From an uncultured Eubacteriales bacterium (lineage in GTDB: Bacteria; Bacillota; Clostridia; Tissierellales; Peptoniphilaceae): a stretch of 48,939 nt of DNA. Position numbers and translations under genes: made by a program. The stretch is from positions 1 to 48,939 of the forward strand of contig CABTXP010000004.1 of the NCBI GenBank assembly GCA_902488815.1, read 5' to 3'. Below the pieces are notes generated by a model. It saw only the letters and a program-made list of their open reading frames with translations. It was not told where the DNA came from and searched no databases. This document shows positions 31,087-40,186 of this stretch, piece after piece. Within the stretch, counting starts at the first letter, position 1. Each line of letters opens with the position of its first letter.

Positions 31087-31488
31087 ATGGATAATTTTAA
31101 CAGAAACATAGATGATATAGTTACTTCTATCACTCGCGGCGCAAGTTCCATTAAACAAAAGGCCATGGAGTTAAAGCGCGTGGGAAATTTAAGATACAAA
31201 ATTTACGAGTGTGACAGAGAGATCGCTTCTCTATATAGAGAGCTTGGAGAAAAGTATTACAAGTACAACAAGGGCGGTGCTCCCGACATTTCAAGCGAGA
31301 CTGTTATAAGACAAATAGATTTTTTAAGTGACAAGAAGAAAAATTTGGAGAAACTTTTAGGCGGCAGCGTTATTGAGGTGGGAAAAATACCTGAGGCTGT
31401 CTCATACCAAAAGACTTACTACATCTGCCCCAATTGCGGCAAGACTTATTCCGAAGACGAACCCTTCTGTCCCCATTGCGGTAAATAA
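31087..31488 (+). CDS. Zinc-ribbon, coiled-coil protein
   Basis: The 133-residue protein has an amphipathic helical N-terminal region (about 1-95) resembling envelope-stress or phage-shock-like coils, and a C-terminal zinc ribbon with two CxxC knuckles (YICPNCGKTYSED and FCPHCGK). No enzyme signature is seen. ATG 31087 is chosen because GAGGTG lies four bases upstream; the TTG/ATG-like codons at 31075 are inferior. Its stop overlaps the next ATG (TAATG). Function unknown; it opens an envelope/RNA-decay operon. Confidence 0.8.
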   Translation: MDNFNRNIDDIVTSITRGASSIKQKAMELKRVGNLRYKIYECDREIASLYRELGEKYYKYNKGGAPDISSETVIRQIDFLSDKKKNLEKLLGGSVIEVGKIPEAVSYQKTYYICPNCGKTYSEDEPFCPHCGK

Positions 31489-32249
31489 TGAAAAATTTTG
31501 TTGAGATAAAAGACATTAACATTGCCTATGTGGAAGAGGGAGAAGGTGATCCCGTTATTGTCCTTCACGGATGGGGCGCAAGTATTGAGGCTGTCATGAG
31601 TATTGTAAATATTCTAAAGCCTTTTAGAAAGGTATACGCTCTTGACGGGCCGGGCTTCGGTGACTCCGACGACCCTAAGGAAGTTTTTTCCACCTACGAC
31701 TATGCCGAGGTGGTTAAGGACTTTATGAAGATTAAGGGCATCGACAAGGCGGACTTTATCGGTCACAGCTTCGGAGGCAAGACTTTAATCGCTCTTTCAA
31801 CTACATATCCCGACCTTGTGAGGAAACTTGTTTTAGTCGATGCAAGCGGAATAATTCCAAAGAGAAAGCTCTCTTACTACATTAAGGTCTACGGATTTAA
31901 ACTTTCCAAATTTATATACACTCGTTTATTTTTTTGGAAAGACAGAGACGAGCTCTTGGAAAAATTTTACAAAAGACACGGCTCCGACGACTACAAAAGC
32001 GCCGGAGGAATTATGCGACAAGTCTTTGTCAAGGTGGTAAATGAGGACTTAGAGCCTAAGCTCAAGGACATTTCACAAGAGACTCTCCTTATTTGGGGGG
32101 ACAGCGACGATGCCACTCCTCTTTACATGGGAAAGATTTTTGAAAGGGAAATTAAAAATTCCGGCCTTGTGGTTTTAAAGGGAGGCCACTACAGTTATGC
32201 TGATGACTATCCCACATTTAAGGCAATTATTGAATCATTTTTGAGGTGA
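31488..32249 (+). CDS. Alpha/beta hydrolase
   Basis: The 253-residue hydrolase has the classical fold: oxyanion HGWGASIE, nucleophile elbow GHSFGG (Ser about 94), acid in WGDSDDATP, and base in GGHYSYADD. A helical cap lies between about 120 and 190. The substrate is not predictable. It is coupled by TAATG to the zinc-ribbon gene and by GTGA to the MurF-like gene. Confidence 0.9.
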   Translation: MKNFVEIKDINIAYVEEGEGDPVIVLHGWGASIEAVMSIVNILKPFRKVYALDGPGFGDSDDPKEVFSTYDYAEVVKDFMKIKGIDKADFIGHSFGGKTLIALSTTYPDLVRKLVLVDASGIIPKRKLSYYIKVYGFKLSKFIYTRLFFWKDRDELLEKFYKRHGSDDYKSAGGIMRQVFVKVVNEDLEPKLKDISQETLLIWGDSDDATPLYMGKIFEREIKNSGLVVLKGGHYSYADDYPTFKAIIESFLR

Positions 32250-32251
32250 AC

Positions 32252-33781
32252 ATGGGAAAGATATTTTTTTTATTTAATATTGTTGCTGATTTAGTTATTG
32301 CAATTATATTTTCTATTTACTATCAAAAGCTTTCCGTCTCATGTCTTCATATTTTGCAATTGGAAGTATATGACTCGGATAAATACATGAAGTGGGTGGA
32401 AAAAAACAGATCTATGTTGGGCAAGAAACTTAAGGAAGAGAAGACACCCTTGGTTTGGACCGACAGAGCAAAGAGACTTTATGACACTCACAAAAACATT
32501 TTACTTTTATTAGTTGCAGATGCAATTATCATTGAAATTTTATTGGTAAAATACACCAAAGTTCGCTATGCGGTAATTGTGTACCTGTGCATATTGTTTG
32601 TAGTTTATTTTAAAATGCCTAAGATTATGAAAATGTCAAACAATATAAACAGACCGAGGGAAGAAAAAATCAACATGGGCTTTTACAATCAAGCCATGGC
32701 AAAAATTAAAGATTTAAAGTCTAAAGGTCTTACCGTTGTAGGCATTACAGGCTCTTTCGGCAAGACAAGCACCAAGTTTATGCTTGAGACAATTTTAAAA
32801 GAGAAATTTAACGCTCTTACAACTCCTGGGTCTTACAACACTCCCATGGGACTTTCAAAAGTCATTAACAACGACTTAAATGAAAGTGTGGAAGTTTTTA
32901 TTGCGGAGCTTGGCGCTGAAAAAATCGGGGAAATTGAAGAGGTTGCCACCTTGGTTCAACCTTCCGTGGGAATTATTACGGCCATCGGCCCGACACACAT
33001 GCACTTATTTAAGACAATTGAGAATATACAAAAGACCAAGTACGAGCTCATAGAAGCCTTGGACGAGGACGGCATTTCAATATTTAACTACGACAACGAA
33101 TATGTAAAGCCCCTTGCGGACAGAGAAAGAGTTAAGACCATACGCTACGGCATTGAAAAAAACGACAAGTTAAATGTCTATGCGGAAAACATTGAAGTCT
33201 ATGAGAGAGGCAGCAAGTTCACTCTTCACGCAGGAGGAGAATCAATTGAGTGCACTACAAAGGTACTTGGCAAGCACAACATTTCAAACTTACTTGCGGC
33301 GGCGTCCTGTGCCTTGGAATTAGGCCTTACCTTGGAAGAAATAAGAAGAGGTATTGGAAAAGTTGAGCCGGTGGAACACAGACTTAACCTTGTAGACAAC
33401 GGCAACGGCATTATAGTTATAGATGATGCCTTTAACTCAAATCCTGTAGGAGCGAGAGCGGCACTTGATGTCCTTTCAAACTTTAAGGAAGGAAGAAAAA
33501 TCGTAATTACACCCGGCATGGTTGAGCTTGGAGACATGGAAGAAGAAGCCAACTACACTTTCGGCAAGGAGCTTGCGGAGGTGTGCGACTTTGTAATTTT
33601 GGTAGGTAAAAAGAGAACCCTTCCCATTCAAAAGGGACTCAAAGGTGCAAACTTCCCTGAAGAGGGACTTTTTGTGGCGGGAACTTTAACAGAGGCAACG
33701 GAAATTTTGGGACACCTTTCAAGACCTAAGGATGTAGTCCTATTTGAAAACGACTTGCCTGACAATTACTCGGAGGAATAA
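32252..33781 (+). CDS. Membrane-anchored MurF-like Mur ligase
   Basis: The 509-residue protein has an N-terminal part of about 150 residues with membrane helices (about 4-24, 80-98, 102-122) in place of the UDP-substrate domain of standard MurF. The Mur ligase core follows: ATP loop GITGSFGKTST (164-174, where N of the usual GSNGKT is F), LGAEKIGEI, GPTHMHLFKTIENI, KHNISNLLAA, and DDAFNSNPVGARAAL. MurF adds D-Ala-D-Ala to UDP-MurNAc-tripeptide, and ddl follows directly, supporting that role. The missing classic N-domain means another Mur-type substrate remains possible. ATG 32252 is chosen with GAGGTG as SD; GTG 32246 is alternative. Confidence 0.82.
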   Translation: MGKIFFLFNIVADLVIAIIFSIYYQKLSVSCLHILQLEVYDSDKYMKWVEKNRSMLGKKLKEEKTPLVWTDRAKRLYDTHKNILLLLVADAIIIEILLVKYTKVRYAVIVYLCILFVVYFKMPKIMKMSNNINRPREEKINMGFYNQAMAKIKDLKSKGLTVVGITGSFGKTSTKFMLETILKEKFNALTTPGSYNTPMGLSKVINNDLNESVEVFIAELGAEKIGEIEEVATLVQPSVGIITAIGPTHMHLFKTIENIQKTKYELIEALDEDGISIFNYDNEYVKPLADRERVKTIRYGIEKNDKLNVYAENIEVYERGSKFTLHAGGESIECTTKVLGKHNISNLLAAASCALELGLTLEEIRRGIGKVEPVEHRLNLVDNGNGIIVIDDAFNSNPVGARAALDVLSNFKEGRKIVITPGMVELGDMEEEANYTFGKELAEVCDFVILVGKKRTLPIQKGLKGANFPEEGLFVAGTLTEATEILGHLSRPKDVVLFENDLPDNYSEE

Positions 33782-33782
33782 T

Positions 33783-34961
33783 ATGGAAAATATATGCGTC
33801 ATATTCGGCGGCAGAAGTGTGGAACACGAAGTCTCTGTAATCACAGGTCTTCAAGTTATTGAAAATATGGACAAGAGCCTTTACAACCCCATCCCTCTCT
33901 TTTATTCAAAGGACGGAAAATTTTACACGGGAGAAAAGTTAAAGGACTTTAGAACTTTTAGAGAAAACAAGTACAAGGAAGAGGGCGTTGAAGTATTTTT
34001 AAAGCCCAACTACAAGGACTTTAATCTCTACGCCTACGAGGAAAAGGGCGGACTTTTTTCAAAGACTAGGGAACTTGTGCCCTATGAAAAAATTGACATG
34101 GTATTTATCGCCCTTCACGGCACCTTCGGGGAAGACGGATGCATGGAAGGCCTTTTTGAACTTATGCAAATCCCCTATGTGGGCTGCGGAGTAATGGCAA
34201 GTGCTGTGTCCATGGACAAGGTCACTATGAAAAAAGTCTTTGAATCTGAAGGCATACCCATTGTGGACTACAGATATTTTTACAGAAGGGATTACGAAAA
34301 GGACAAGGAAAAATATTTAAACTTAGGTGATGAAATCGGCTATCCAATTATTGTAAAGCCGGCAAACTTAGGTTCAAGTGTTGGAATTTCCAAGGCTAAA
34401 AACAGAGAAGAACTAAAAGAGTCCATTGAAGTTGCAAAAAATTTCGACAAGAAAATTATTTTGGAAAAGTGCGTGGATAATTTAAGAGAAATAAACATGG
34501 CGGTTATGGGCAATGAATCGGACCTTGAATGTTCCGAAACGGAAGAGCCGGTAAGCTATTCCGACATACTCACCTACACTGAAAAGTACGAGTCAAAGTC
34601 AGGCAAGACAGGCCAAAAGGGATCTAAGAACGGCAATACAAAGACCATTCCTGCAAATATTTCAAAGGAAATGGAAGAAGAGATAAGAGAACTTGCTCTA
34701 AAGAGTTTTAAGGCAATAGACGCGGCAGGGGTCTCACGTATAGACTTTATGCTTGAGGGTGACAAGGTATATGTAAATGAAATAAACACCATTCCGGGCT
34801 CCATGTCCTTTTACCTTTGGGAGCACAAGTACAGTTTTAAAGAACTTATTTCAAAGCTCATTGAAATCGGAAAGAAAGTTTACAAGGAAAGAACAGAAAA
34901 CAATTACTCAATAGATACAAATTTATTTAAGAACACAGGCTACGGCAGCAAATTAAAGTAG
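33783..34961 (+). CDS. ddl: D-alanine--D-alanine ligase
   Basis: The 392-residue ATP-grasp ligase makes D-Ala-D-Ala for peptidoglycan. Signatures are VIFGGRSVEHEVS at the N-terminus, LHGTFGEDGCMEGLFE, the PYVGCGVMASAVSMDK block, PIIVKPANLGSSVGISKA, and the C-terminal RIDFMLE-VNEINTIPGSMSFYLWE. The omega-loop region carries a Gly/Lys/Ser-rich insert (SKSGKTGQKGSKNGNTK) that I cannot assign to a vancomycin-type D-lactate ligase. ATG 33783 follows TCGGAGGAA. It acts between alr (2408-3556) and the MurF-like enzyme. Confidence 0.96.
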   Translation: MENICVIFGGRSVEHEVSVITGLQVIENMDKSLYNPIPLFYSKDGKFYTGEKLKDFRTFRENKYKEEGVEVFLKPNYKDFNLYAYEEKGGLFSKTRELVPYEKIDMVFIALHGTFGEDGCMEGLFELMQIPYVGCGVMASAVSMDKVTMKKVFESEGIPIVDYRYFYRRDYEKDKEKYLNLGDEIGYPIIVKPANLGSSVGISKAKNREELKESIEVAKNFDKKIILEKCVDNLREINMAVMGNESDLECSETEEPVSYSDILTYTEKYESKSGKTGQKGSKNGNTKTIPANISKEMEEEIRELALKSFKAIDAAGVSRIDFMLEGDKVYVNEINTIPGSMSFYLWEHKYSFKELISKLIEIGKKVYKERTENNYSIDTNLFKNTGYGSKLK

Positions 34962-34968
34962 GTTAAGA

Positions 34969-37053
34969 ATGAAAGACGAAAAAATTTTAGGGATTTTAGA
35001 TGAATTAGGCCCCGTAAAGTTTAAGACCTTGGCAAGGCATTTGGAAATCGACAACAGAGGCAAAAAAGACTTTGCCGACTACTTAAGAGAGTTGGAGAAG
35101 AGAGGTCTTATTGTGCTTTATGAGGACAAATACTATCCCGTGGACTCAAAGCACATCTTTGAAGGGTATTTTCAAGGCACTTCAAAGGGCTTCGGCTTTT
35201 TGTTAAGAGGGGAGAAGGACATTTTTATTCCCGCTGAAGACAAAAACAAGGCCATGGACAAGGACAAGGTCTTAGTCCTTATGACAAAGTGCGACGAGGC
35301 CCACAATGCTTATGAAGGTAAGGTCATTAAAGTCCTTAAGAGAAAAAACAAAAAAATCGTCGGCACATTTCAAAGTTCAAAAAATTACGGATTTGTGCTG
35401 CCTCAAAATGAAAGAATCGGCACGGATATTTTTATTCCCGGCAAGTACACAGGCGGAGCAAAAAACGGTCAAACAGTTGTGGCTTCAATTAGAAAATGGG
35501 AGAACATGGACGAAAGCCCGGAAGGAGAAATAGTTGAGATCTTAGGCTACCCTCGTGAAAACGGCGTAGATATTTTGACTATTGCAAGGCAGTTTAATTT
35601 GCCTGAGGACTTTACATCTCCTGTGAAAAAAGAAGTGAAGAAGCTTCCTGAAAAAGTTTTGGAAAAAGACATTAAGGCCAGGAGAGATTTCAGAAAGGAC
35701 ATTGTCTTTACAATAGACGGCAAGGACTCAAAGGACTTTGACGATGCCGTATCCATTACAAAGGACGAGGACTTCTATTATTTAAATGTCCACATTGCTG
35801 ATGTGGCTCACTATGTAAAGCCGGGCACAGCTATTGACGAGGAAGCGTTGAAGCGCGGCAACGCATACTATCTTTTGACGGAAGTTATTCCCATGCTTCC
35901 CAAAGAAATTTCAAACGGCATTTGCTCTTTAAATGAGAATGAAGACAGGCTCACTCTTTCCGTCTTGATGAAAGTGGACAAGACCGGCAAGGTTGTGGAC
36001 CATGAGATCTGCGAAGGCGTAATTAATTCGACAAGAAGGTTGGTTTACAACGACGTGTCGGAATTTTTAGAAAAGGCAGAGAAACATCCTTCCTTAAAGG
36101 GCCTCTATGATGACCTTAAAATTATGGAGGAACTTCAAAAAATTCTCTTTGAAAAGAGATATAAAAGAGGAGCAATTGAATTTAACTTCAGCGAGACCCA
36201 AATAGATTTAGACGACAATGGCAACCCCATAGACGTATATCCTCGCGACAGAAGAATCGCAAACAAAATTATAGAGGAGTTTATGATTCTCACAAATGAA
36301 GTGGTGGCGGAGGAATATTTTTGGCTTGAGCTGCCATTTATCTACCGTGTCCACGAAGAGCCCAAGGTTGAAAAAATTACAGACCTTAACCAAATGATAA
36401 GACCCTTGGGATTAAAGGCTCGCACCTTGGGAGATATTAATCCTGTAATATTCCAAGATATTTTAAAGGAAGTTGCGGGAAAGGACGAAGAAGTCTTTGT
36501 ATCTACACTTGTCCTTCGCACCATGCAAAAGGCGAGATACGATACAATTGAGCTTGGACATTTCGGATTGGGGGCGAAATACTATTCACACTTTACTTCT
36601 CCCATCAGAAGATACTCGGACCTTACCATTCACAGAATAATAAAGGAAAATATTCACGGCAAAATTACAAAGAAGAGAATAAACTACTACGAAGGTGTGT
36701 TGCCGAAAATTGCAAAGCAAGTAAGCGACACGGAAATTATTCAAGACGATTCGGAACGTGCCGTTAAAAATGTGAAGATGGCACAGTACATGGAAGATAA
36801 AATCGGCGAAGTTTATGAGGGCACTATAAGCGGAGTGACAAGCTTCGGCATTTTTGTCGAGCTTCCCAATACCATTGAAGGCTTAATGGCATACCAAAAC
36901 ATTGACGAGTACTTTGAATACGACGAAAACACGAGGACGGCGGTTAGCAAAGACACCTCTAAAATTTATAAAATCGGAGACAAGGTCAAGGTTAAAGTCT
37001 TAAATGTAAATGTAGAGAAGGCGCAAATTGATTTTGAGCCGGCGAACAGGTGA
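34969..37053 (+). CDS. rnr: Ribonuclease R
   Basis: The 694-residue 3'-5' exoribonuclease degrades structured RNA. In order: an N-terminal winged helix (FKTLARHLEIDNRGKKDF), two cold-shock/OB domains (GFGFLLRGEKDIFIPAED; NYGFVLPQNERIGTDIF), the RNB catalytic domain with DSKDFDDAVSI and its Asp cluster, HFTSPIRRYSDL, and a C-terminal S1 domain (GTISGVTSFGIFVELPNT). It lies directly before smpB; both serve trans-translation and RNA quality control, a conserved pairing. Confidence 0.97.
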   Translation: MKDEKILGILDELGPVKFKTLARHLEIDNRGKKDFADYLRELEKRGLIVLYEDKYYPVDSKHIFEGYFQGTSKGFGFLLRGEKDIFIPAEDKNKAMDKDKVLVLMTKCDEAHNAYEGKVIKVLKRKNKKIVGTFQSSKNYGFVLPQNERIGTDIFIPGKYTGGAKNGQTVVASIRKWENMDESPEGEIVEILGYPRENGVDILTIARQFNLPEDFTSPVKKEVKKLPEKVLEKDIKARRDFRKDIVFTIDGKDSKDFDDAVSITKDEDFYYLNVHIADVAHYVKPGTAIDEEALKRGNAYYLLTEVIPMLPKEISNGICSLNENEDRLTLSVLMKVDKTGKVVDHEICEGVINSTRRLVYNDVSEFLEKAEKHPSLKGLYDDLKIMEELQKILFEKRYKRGAIEFNFSETQIDLDDNGNPIDVYPRDRRIANKIIEEFMILTNEVVAEEYFWLELPFIYRVHEEPKVEKITDLNQMIRPLGLKARTLGDINPVIFQDILKEVAGKDEEVFVSTLVLRTMQKARYDTIELGHFGLGAKYYSHFTSPIRRYSDLTIHRIIKENIHGKITKKRINYYEGVLPKIAKQVSDTEIIQDDSERAVKNVKMAQYMEDKIGEVYEGTISGVTSFGIFVELPNTIEGLMAYQNIDEYFEYDENTRTAVSKDTSKIYKIGDKVKVKVLNVNVEKAQIDFEPANR

Positions 37054-37057
37054 TTAA

Positions 37058-37513
37058 ATGGCGGAAAAAAACACGGCTCTTGCCACAAACAGAAAGGCGA
37101 GACACGATTATTTTATAGACAAGGTATATGAAGTGGGCATAGTCCTTAAAGGCACGGAAGTTAAGTCCATAAGAAAGGGCAGTGTAAACTTAAAGGACTC
37201 CTATGCCTCGGTAAAAGACGGTGAAGTCTTTGTAGAGGGTATGCACATATCTCCCTTTGAACAGGGAAATATTTTTAATGTAGATCCTCTTAGAAAGAGA
37301 AAGCTCCTTCTTCACAAAAGTGAAATCAGAAAAATTGAGAGAGAAATTTCTCAAAAGGGATATACCTTGGTACCTCTTTCACTTTATTTAGTAAAGGGTA
37401 GAGTTAAAATGGAACTGGGTCTTGCAAGAGGTAAGAAACTCTACGACAAGAGAGACGCCCTTGCAAAACGTGATTCGGACATGAGAATTAGACAGGCGCT
37501 GAGAGGAAAGTAA
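37058..37513 (+). CDS. smpB: SsrA-binding protein SmpB
   Basis: The 151-residue partner of tmRNA rescues stalled ribosomes. Its OB-fold blocks are ATNRKARHDYFI, EVGIVLKGTEVKSIR, SVNLKDSYA, and the C-terminal GLARGKKLYDKRDALAKRD tail that mimics mRNA. It follows rnr by four bases, with AGGTGA at the rnr stop as SD. No tmRNA gene (ssrA) is visible downstream, where it is often found. Confidence 0.97.
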   Translation: MAEKNTALATNRKARHDYFIDKVYEVGIVLKGTEVKSIRKGSVNLKDSYASVKDGEVFVEGMHISPFEQGNIFNVDPLRKRKLLLHKSEIRKIEREISQKGYTLVPLSLYLVKGRVKMELGLARGKKLYDKRDALAKRDSDMRIRQALRGK

Positions 37514-38499
37514 TGGAACGCAGAGGAAATTATGATTTACTTAGAATAGTCGCACAATTTTTTGTAGTTGTGCTTCACGTATCAAGCTCGGTGGTGGCAA
37601 ACCCAAGTGACCCCGAGTTTTTTTCCTATAATTTTTACTCCATGCTTTCACGGTTTTCGGTGCCTGTTTTTGTAATGTTAAGCGGCTACTTTAACATGGA
37701 AAGCATGGATGTGAAGAAAGCTTTTAAAAAGTCTTTAAAGCTTTACATAATTATTTTATTCTGGTCACTTATTTATCTTTTAAGAAATCTATACCTAAAC
37801 GGCGGCATGGAACTCAGTCAAATTTTAAATGAAATGTTCTTAGGCCACTACCATATGTGGTTTTTATTTATGACTATCGGCCTTTACCTGCTCACTCCCA
37901 TACTTGCTCCTGCATTAAAGGATTTAAAAAATGCAGAGTACTTTTTAATCTTGGGACTTATTTTTTCCGTCATACCCGCCACACTTAAAATTGTAATGGG
38001 AGAAAGGTTTATAAGGACCTTTGCCCTGTCCTTTATTGACGGATTTTATTTTAGAATGACTGGAGGCTTTATCCTCTACTATGTCTTGGGCTATTACTTA
38101 GGTCGCAAAGACATTAAGCACAAAGGCATTTGGATAGCTTTGGGAGCTGTAGCCATGGCATGGTCAATATACATGCAGTATGAGATAAACGCGGGTCAAG
38201 AGACTTTAATCTACGGCTACTACGATGTAATGGGAATTTTCGCCTATCTCTTTTCGGCGGGCGTGTTTTTAATTTTTAAAGACTTAAAAGTTGAGAGTGC
38301 CTTTGTTTCAAAACTCTCTTCTCTCACTTTGGGAATATTTTTGATTCACGACCTTTTTATCGGACGCGTGGGAAACTTCGTCGGAGATGTGAAGGGGTTT
38401 ATAAAGGTGCCTCTTGTCAGCGCAATCGTATTTATAATTTCAGCTGCGGTTGTCGCAATTCTTAAAAAAATTCCCGTGGTCAAGGATCACTTGGTGTAG
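37513..38499 (+). CDS. Acyltransferase-3 family membrane protein
   Basis: The 328-residue integral membrane protein has about ten helices and the acyltransferase-3 hallmarks: YDLLRIVAQFFVVVLHV with the catalytic-type His (about 22), FSVPVFVMLSGYF, and GHYHMWFLFMTIGLYLLTPIL. Such enzymes O-acetylate or succinylate cell-surface glycans and lipids. Acceptor unknown. It is coupled to smpB by TAATG, and ends the operon. No clear terminator is seen; the serS promoter follows in its 3' flank. Confidence 0.88.
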   Translation: MERRGNYDLLRIVAQFFVVVLHVSSSVVANPSDPEFFSYNFYSMLSRFSVPVFVMLSGYFNMESMDVKKAFKKSLKLYIIILFWSLIYLLRNLYLNGGMELSQILNEMFLGHYHMWFLFMTIGLYLLTPILAPALKDLKNAEYFLILGLIFSVIPATLKIVMGERFIRTFALSFIDGFYFRMTGGFILYYVLGYYLGRKDIKHKGIWIALGAVAMAWSIYMQYEINAGQETLIYGYYDVMGIFAYLFSAGVFLIFKDLKVESAFVSKLSSLTLGIFLIHDLFIGRVGNFVGDVKGFIKVPLVSAIVFIISAAVVAILKKIPVVKDHLV

Positions 38500-38503
38500 G
38501 TGA

Positions 38504-38532
38504 TTGAAGATTTTTTCGGCAAATGGTATAAT
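38504..38532 (+). promoter_or_regulatory. serS T-box promoter
   Basis: TTGAAG (38504-38509), exactly 17 bases, TATAAT (38527-38532). Transcription would begin near 38539, just before the T-box leader. Confidence 0.8.
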
Positions 38533-38539
38533 CAATTAA

Positions 38540-38722
38540 ACTTTATAAAGCGATGAGAAAAAGTAGTAGAAGACTCTAATCTTTAGAGAGAAAACGGCAG
38601 GTGAAAGTTTTTGAGGCAGGTCTTTGAATCCGTTTTTGAGCTTTTTATTTTAAAGAGAATGCTATGCATTAATTAGGGTGGCAACGCGGAGCACTTCGTC
38701 CCTTAGAAGTGCTTTTTTTATT
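38540..38722 (+). promoter_or_regulatory. T-box riboswitch for serS (specifier UCC)
   Basis: A tRNA-sensing leader. Stem I base is AAAGC/GCTTT with the K-turn-like GATGAG opposite GA. A short A/T stem then leads to a specifier loop with AGTAG on the 5' side and GAATCCG on the 3' side. TCC at 38629-38631 is a serine codon matching the gene. The conserved T-box AGGGTGGCAACGCGG lies at 38675-38689. The competing terminator is AGCACTT/AAGTGCT plus seven T (38690-38719). Uncharged tRNA-Ser should pair with the T-box and allow serS transcription. Confidence 0.95.
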
Positions 38723-38734
38723 GAGGAGGTTTAT

Positions 38735-40021
38735 ATGTTAGACATTAAGTTTGTCAGGGAGAATCCCGAAGCTGTAAAAGAAAATTTAAAAAAGAAATTT
38801 CAAGATGAAAAAATTCCCATGGTGGATGAAGTTATTAAACTTGACGAAGAGTTCAGAACACTTCGCACCGAAGGAGACGAGTTAAGAGGCAAGAGAAATA
38901 AAATTTCAAAAGAAATCGGAATGCTCATCGGTCAAAAGAAAATGGAAGAAGCTGAAAAAGTCAAGGCGGAAGTAAAGGCCATTAACGACCGCATAACTGA
39001 AATCGACGCCTTGGACGAAGAAAAGGCGAAGAAAATCAGAGAGATAATGTTAGTTATTCCTCAAATGATTGCAGATGACGTGCCTATAGGTAAGGACGAC
39101 AGCGAAAATGTTGAAATCGAAAAATTCGGCGAACCGGTAGTGCCTGAATACGAAATACCATACCACGTAGACATTATGGAGTCCTTTGACGGTATTGACC
39201 TTGATGCGGCAAGAAGAACCTCAGGGGCAGGCTTCTACTATTTAAAGGGGGACATGGCAAGACTTCACTCGGCAATACTTTCCTATGCGAGAGACTTTAT
39301 GATTGACAAGGGATACACTTACTACATTCCTCCATACATGGTTAGAAGCGACGTAGTTACAGGCGTAATGAGCTTTGCCGAAATGGAAGACATGATGTAC
39401 AAAATCGAAGGGGAAGACCTTTATTTAATAGGTACATCGGAACACTCCATGATCGGAAAGTTTATCGGCACAATTAATGAAAAGGACACCTTGCCACAAA
39501 AACTTACTTCTTACTCGCCATGCTTTAGAAAAGAAGTTGGGGCACACGGCATTGAAGAAAGAGGAGTCTACCGCATTCACCAATTTGAAAAACAGGAAAT
39601 GGTAGTGGTGTGTGAACCGGAAGACTCTAAAAAATACTATGATGAGCTTTGGAAAAATACTGTAGAATTTTTCAGAACCCTTGACATTCCCGTGCGCACA
39701 TTGGAGTGCTGCTCAGGAGACCTTGCGGATTTAAAAGTTAAATCCCTTGACGTTGAAGCATGGAGCCCGAGACAACAAAAATATTTTGAAGTAGGTTCCT
39801 GCTCAAACCTTGGAGACGCACAGGCAAGAAGGCTTAATATAAGAATAAGAGGAGAAAGAGAGAACTACTTTGCACACACTCTTAACAACACGGTTGTTGC
39901 ACCGCCTCGTATGCTAATTGCATTTTTGGAAAACTTGCTTCAAGCAGACGGCACACTAAGAATACCTGAAGCTCTAAGACCCTATGTAGGAGGCAAGGAA
40001 AAATTCATTCCGAAAAAATAA
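38735..40021 (+). CDS. serS: Serine--tRNA ligase
   Basis: The 428-residue class II synthetase has an N-terminal coiled-coil arm (about 28-105) that grips the tRNA-Ser variable arm and a catalytic core with motif 2 in SPCFRKEVGAHGIEERGVYRIHQFEKQEM and motif 3 in NNTVVAPPRMLIAFLEN. The tract LIGTSEHSMIG replaces the common bacterial PTAEVPL-type segment and resembles archaeal-type SerRS, so it belongs to a minority bacterial subgroup. The T-box specifier UCC agrees with serine. ATG 38735 follows GGAGG; an in-frame upstream start at 38678 lies inside the leader and is rejected. Confidence 0.95.
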   Translation: MLDIKFVRENPEAVKENLKKKFQDEKIPMVDEVIKLDEEFRTLRTEGDELRGKRNKISKEIGMLIGQKKMEEAEKVKAEVKAINDRITEIDALDEEKAKKIREIMLVIPQMIADDVPIGKDDSENVEIEKFGEPVVPEYEIPYHVDIMESFDGIDLDAARRTSGAGFYYLKGDMARLHSAILSYARDFMIDKGYTYYIPPYMVRSDVVTGVMSFAEMEDMMYKIEGEDLYLIGTSEHSMIGKFIGTINEKDTLPQKLTSYSPCFRKEVGAHGIEERGVYRIHQFEKQEMVVVCEPEDSKKYYDELWKNTVEFFRTLDIPVRTLECCSGDLADLKVKSLDVEAWSPRQQKYFEVGSCSNLGDAQARRLNIRIRGERENYFAHTLNNTVVAPPRMLIAFLENLLQADGTLRIPEALRPYVGGKEKFIPKK

Positions 40022-40024
40022 ATT

Positions 40025-40051
40025 AAACAGAGGGAGACCTCTGTTTTTTTT
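40025..40051 (+). terminator. Terminator after serS
   Basis: ACAGAGG and CCTCTGT pair around GAGA, followed by a T run. Confidence 0.93.
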
Positions 40052-40186
40052 ATTGCAGAGAAATGTTTAGAAGATTTTATAAATAATAACGTTTTCAGAA
40101 GAATTTAAATAAATTTATCCGTTTTTTCAAAAAATATTATGCTTTATCTCTACTTTCTGATAAAATATTTTAAATTGGAGGTAGAG

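Noticed and set aside
34600..34660. Gly/Lys/Ser insert in Ddl as a sign of vancomycin-type D-Ala-D-Lac ligase
   Set aside because: There is no vanH/vanX-like neighbour and the residues that set specificity cannot be decided by eye; alr and the MurF-like gene favour ordinary Ddl.
38500..38540. tmRNA (ssrA) gene after smpB/acyltransferase
   Set aside because: The sequence there is the serS promoter and T-box leader; there is no tRNA-Ala-like acceptor or tag-encoding frame.
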